7,050 bases of DNA from JBGLNJ01 sp964353405 (GTDB lineage: Bacteria; Chloroflexota; Anaerolineae; Fen-1058). The notes beneath the pieces are model-generated. The model made no database searches and was not told the origin of the DNA. It saw only the letters and a list, made by a program, of their open reading frames with translations. How positions within the stretch are numbered: the first letter of the stretch is position 1; every line of letters starts with the position of its first letter. The stretch lies in assembly GCA_964353405.1 (NCBI GenBank), contig CAYGWJ010000198.1:1-7050 (forward strand). The letters are read 5' to 3'. The translations under genes were made by a program, and so were the position numbers. Positions 5,944-7,050 of this stretch are shown here, in pieces.

Positions 5944-6867
5944 CTAACGAATCGGCAAAGCGCCAGAGACACCCGCCGGTTGGCGATCGTAAAGCGCCAT
6001 CCACAGCACCCAGCCGAGCATCTCCGCCCCGCGACGGTAACCCTTTCGTTCGGGGTATTCAGCCCGGAGCAGGCAGCCCTCGCGTTCGATGCAATCGAGC
6101 ACTAGCTCGAAGCGGTGAATGTAGGCATATCCGGCGACGCGGCAGCGCAGGTTTTCTACCCTGGCAAGGTAATCCCGGCCAGCCCGGAAGCAGGCGCGCG
6201 TTTTTTGCACCCGCTCCTTTACCCAATTACGATAGACCCTGCTCTCCACATCCCGGGGAGCAATGCCGTGGGCGGCAATCACCTCGCGGGGGACGTTGTA
6301 ATAGCCTACTTGGGCATCTTGCACAGCGTCGCGCAGCATGTGAGCCATGTGCGCCCCGGTGGCGGCCTGGTAACGCAGCTCGCCATGCGGGGTGGCGTCG
6401 TTGTGGCCGATAAAGTAATGCAGGGCCTCGGTCACCGCCATGGCCAGCCAACGGGTATACTGATTCAGTTCATGCTGCGAAACAAGTCGCCCGCGGCGGT
6501 TGGCGTCGAAGGCCATGACGGCCATCATGTTGCGAATGTAAGCTTGCAGTCCACTGTTCTTTTCTGTGTCTCGCTGGATCAAGTCTGCCAGCAGGCATTC
6601 TTCAGGAGTCAGATCGGTAAATGGCTGTCCGCGATAGCCGCCATCCATCAAGACCTGCTGGCGTTTCACAAAGGCCAGTCGCTCCGCTCTGGGGAGCGTC
6701 TCCTGATCGACGAAATCATCTACCCAACGAAAGTAGGCGTAGGCCCGGTAGGCGTCGTCAACCAGGTTTCTATCTACGAGAAAACGGACCGTGTAATAGG
6801 TTTGTTTGCTGGCGGCCCGGGTGATGGCTGCGGCCAAGGCCTGGTCAGAAATGAGAGGGAGGTCCAT
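5944..6867 (-). CDS. crtB: Squalene/phytoene synthase family protein, probable phytoene synthase
   Basis: Expected to condense two geranylgeranyl diphosphate molecules to prephytoene diphosphate and then phytoene, the first committed carotenoid step. The 307-residue protein is all-alpha in character and family-sized. The first Asp-rich motif is DDFVD (50-54) within YAYFRWVDDFVDQ. The second is D180-AVQ-D184 within HMLRDAVQDAQVGYYNVP, corresponding to the usual LRDxxxDxxxGxxYLP. Both Mg-diphosphate sites are therefore intact. The mid-region WLAMAVTEALHYFIG (140-154) differs from the usual A-G-S-V-G stretch, so this is a divergent branch. The neighbouring crtI supports phytoene rather than squalene as product. 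TTG 6882, ATG 6870 and ATG 6867 are possible starts; GAGG (6877-6874) sits 6 nt before 6867 but only 3 nt before 6870, so 6867 is chosen. First gene of the operon. Confidence 0.92.
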   Translation of the reverse strand: MDLPLISDQALAAAITRAASKQTYYTVRFLVDRNLVDDAYRAYAYFRWVDDFVDQETLPRAERLAFVKRQQVLMDGGYRGQPFTDLTPEECLLADLIQRDTEKNSGLQAYIRNMMAVMAFDANRRGRLVSQHELNQYTRWLAMAVTEALHYFIGHNDATPHGELRYQAATGAHMAHMLRDAVQDAQVGYYNVPREVIAAHGIAPRDVESRVYRNWVKERVQKTRACFRAGRDYLARVENLRCRVAGYAYIHRFELVLDCIEREGCLLRAEYPERKGYRRGAEMLGWVLWMALYDRQPAGVSGALPIR

Positions 6868-6948
6868 CATCTGCCTCAACAACTATCTTGATTGTCCAAC
6901 TAGCGAGAGGATCAGAGTCCAAGCAAAAGCGACATCCGGACCGCAGGT

Positions 6949-7019
6949 GTGACAAAATCTCGGCCGGCACAAGGCAAAAACACCCTGCAAACCGACTATT
7001 TTGCCGGAGATTTTGTCAC
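6949..7019. repeat. 71-bp inverted repeat upstream of the crt operon
   Basis: Perfect 13-bp arms GTGACAAAATCTC (6949-6961) and GAGATTTTGTCAC (7007-7019). Inside them a second pair, GGCAAAA (6973-6979) and TTTTGCC (6999-7005), is offset by an 11-nt bulge on the left arm and one base on the right. Alternatively CGGCA (6965-6969) pairs with TGCCG (7002-7006). The structure ends about 80 bp before the crtB start. It may be a terminator for a gene beyond the window, a small mobile or dispersed repeat, or an operator. The 180 bases from 6871 to the end contain no convincing gene. Confidence 0.6.
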
Positions 7020-7050
7020 TGGCGACGCTCCAATGTCAACTTTGCCGGTA

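Noticed and set aside
4335..6891. Long plus-strand open frames antisense to crtI and crtB (for example 4335-5027, 5556-6413, 6115-6891)
   Set aside because: They lie wholly or almost wholly opposite well-recognised enzymes, have low-complexity or shadow-like composition and no recognisable motifs; they follow from the GC-rich codon use of the real genes.
6890..6948. Sigma-70 promoter of the crt operon using minus-strand TTGGAC or TTGCTT hexamers
   Set aside because: No convincing -10 box lies at the proper spacing; two TTGGAC copies occur but neither pairs with a TATAAT-like element.

Overview
The window looks like a piece of a moderately GC-rich bacterial chromosome. The gene set best fits a member of the Chloroflexota (Anaerolineae or Caldilineae type): tandem-GNAT acetyltransferases of the kind common in that phylum, a DUF6295-like small protein, and a compact phytoene synthase/phytoene desaturase operon. 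This placement is inferred from remembered family distribution, not from a search. I see no rRNA, tRNA, CRISPR array, integrase or transposase gene.

Left half, mostly plus strand. A probable minus-strand gene is cut by the left edge (1-47) and diverges from a dienelactone-hydrolase-family gene (205-975). The next 300 bases hold no gene but do hold two structured stretches: a nested imperfect inverted repeat (977-1085) and a cluster of competing small hairpins (1111-1162). Then come a DUF6295-like gene (1279-1557), a tandem-GNAT acetyltransferase (1624-2472), a class I SAM-dependent methyltransferase (2528-3320) and a second tandem-GNAT acetyltransferase (3368-4405). The methyltransferase carries an apparent +1 frameshift in an A-run at 3257-3260. 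As read, this abolishes its natural stop and fuses it in frame to the second acetyltransferase. Removing one A restores a family-like C-terminus and a stop that overlaps a downstream start codon as ATGA.

Right half, minus strand. A two-gene carotenoid operon is transcribed right to left: phytoene synthase (crtB-like, 6867-5944) then phytoene desaturase (crtI, 5906-4389). Together they would turn geranylgeranyl diphosphate into phytoene and then a desaturated C40 carotene such as lycopene or neurosporene. The last gene converges on the acetyltransferase with a 17-bp coding overlap, leaving no room for an ordinary terminator between them. The 37-bp crtB-crtI gap contains a 15-bp near-perfect palindrome overlapping a second inverted repeat that brackets a crtI ribosome-binding site. 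Upstream of crtB lies a 71-bp inverted repeat with 13-bp perfect arms (6949-7019).

No single wholly new system is obvious. The most useful observations are the frameshift/fusion and the non-coding inverted-repeat elements, which could be small dispersed (MITE/REP-like) repeats or regulatory structures.
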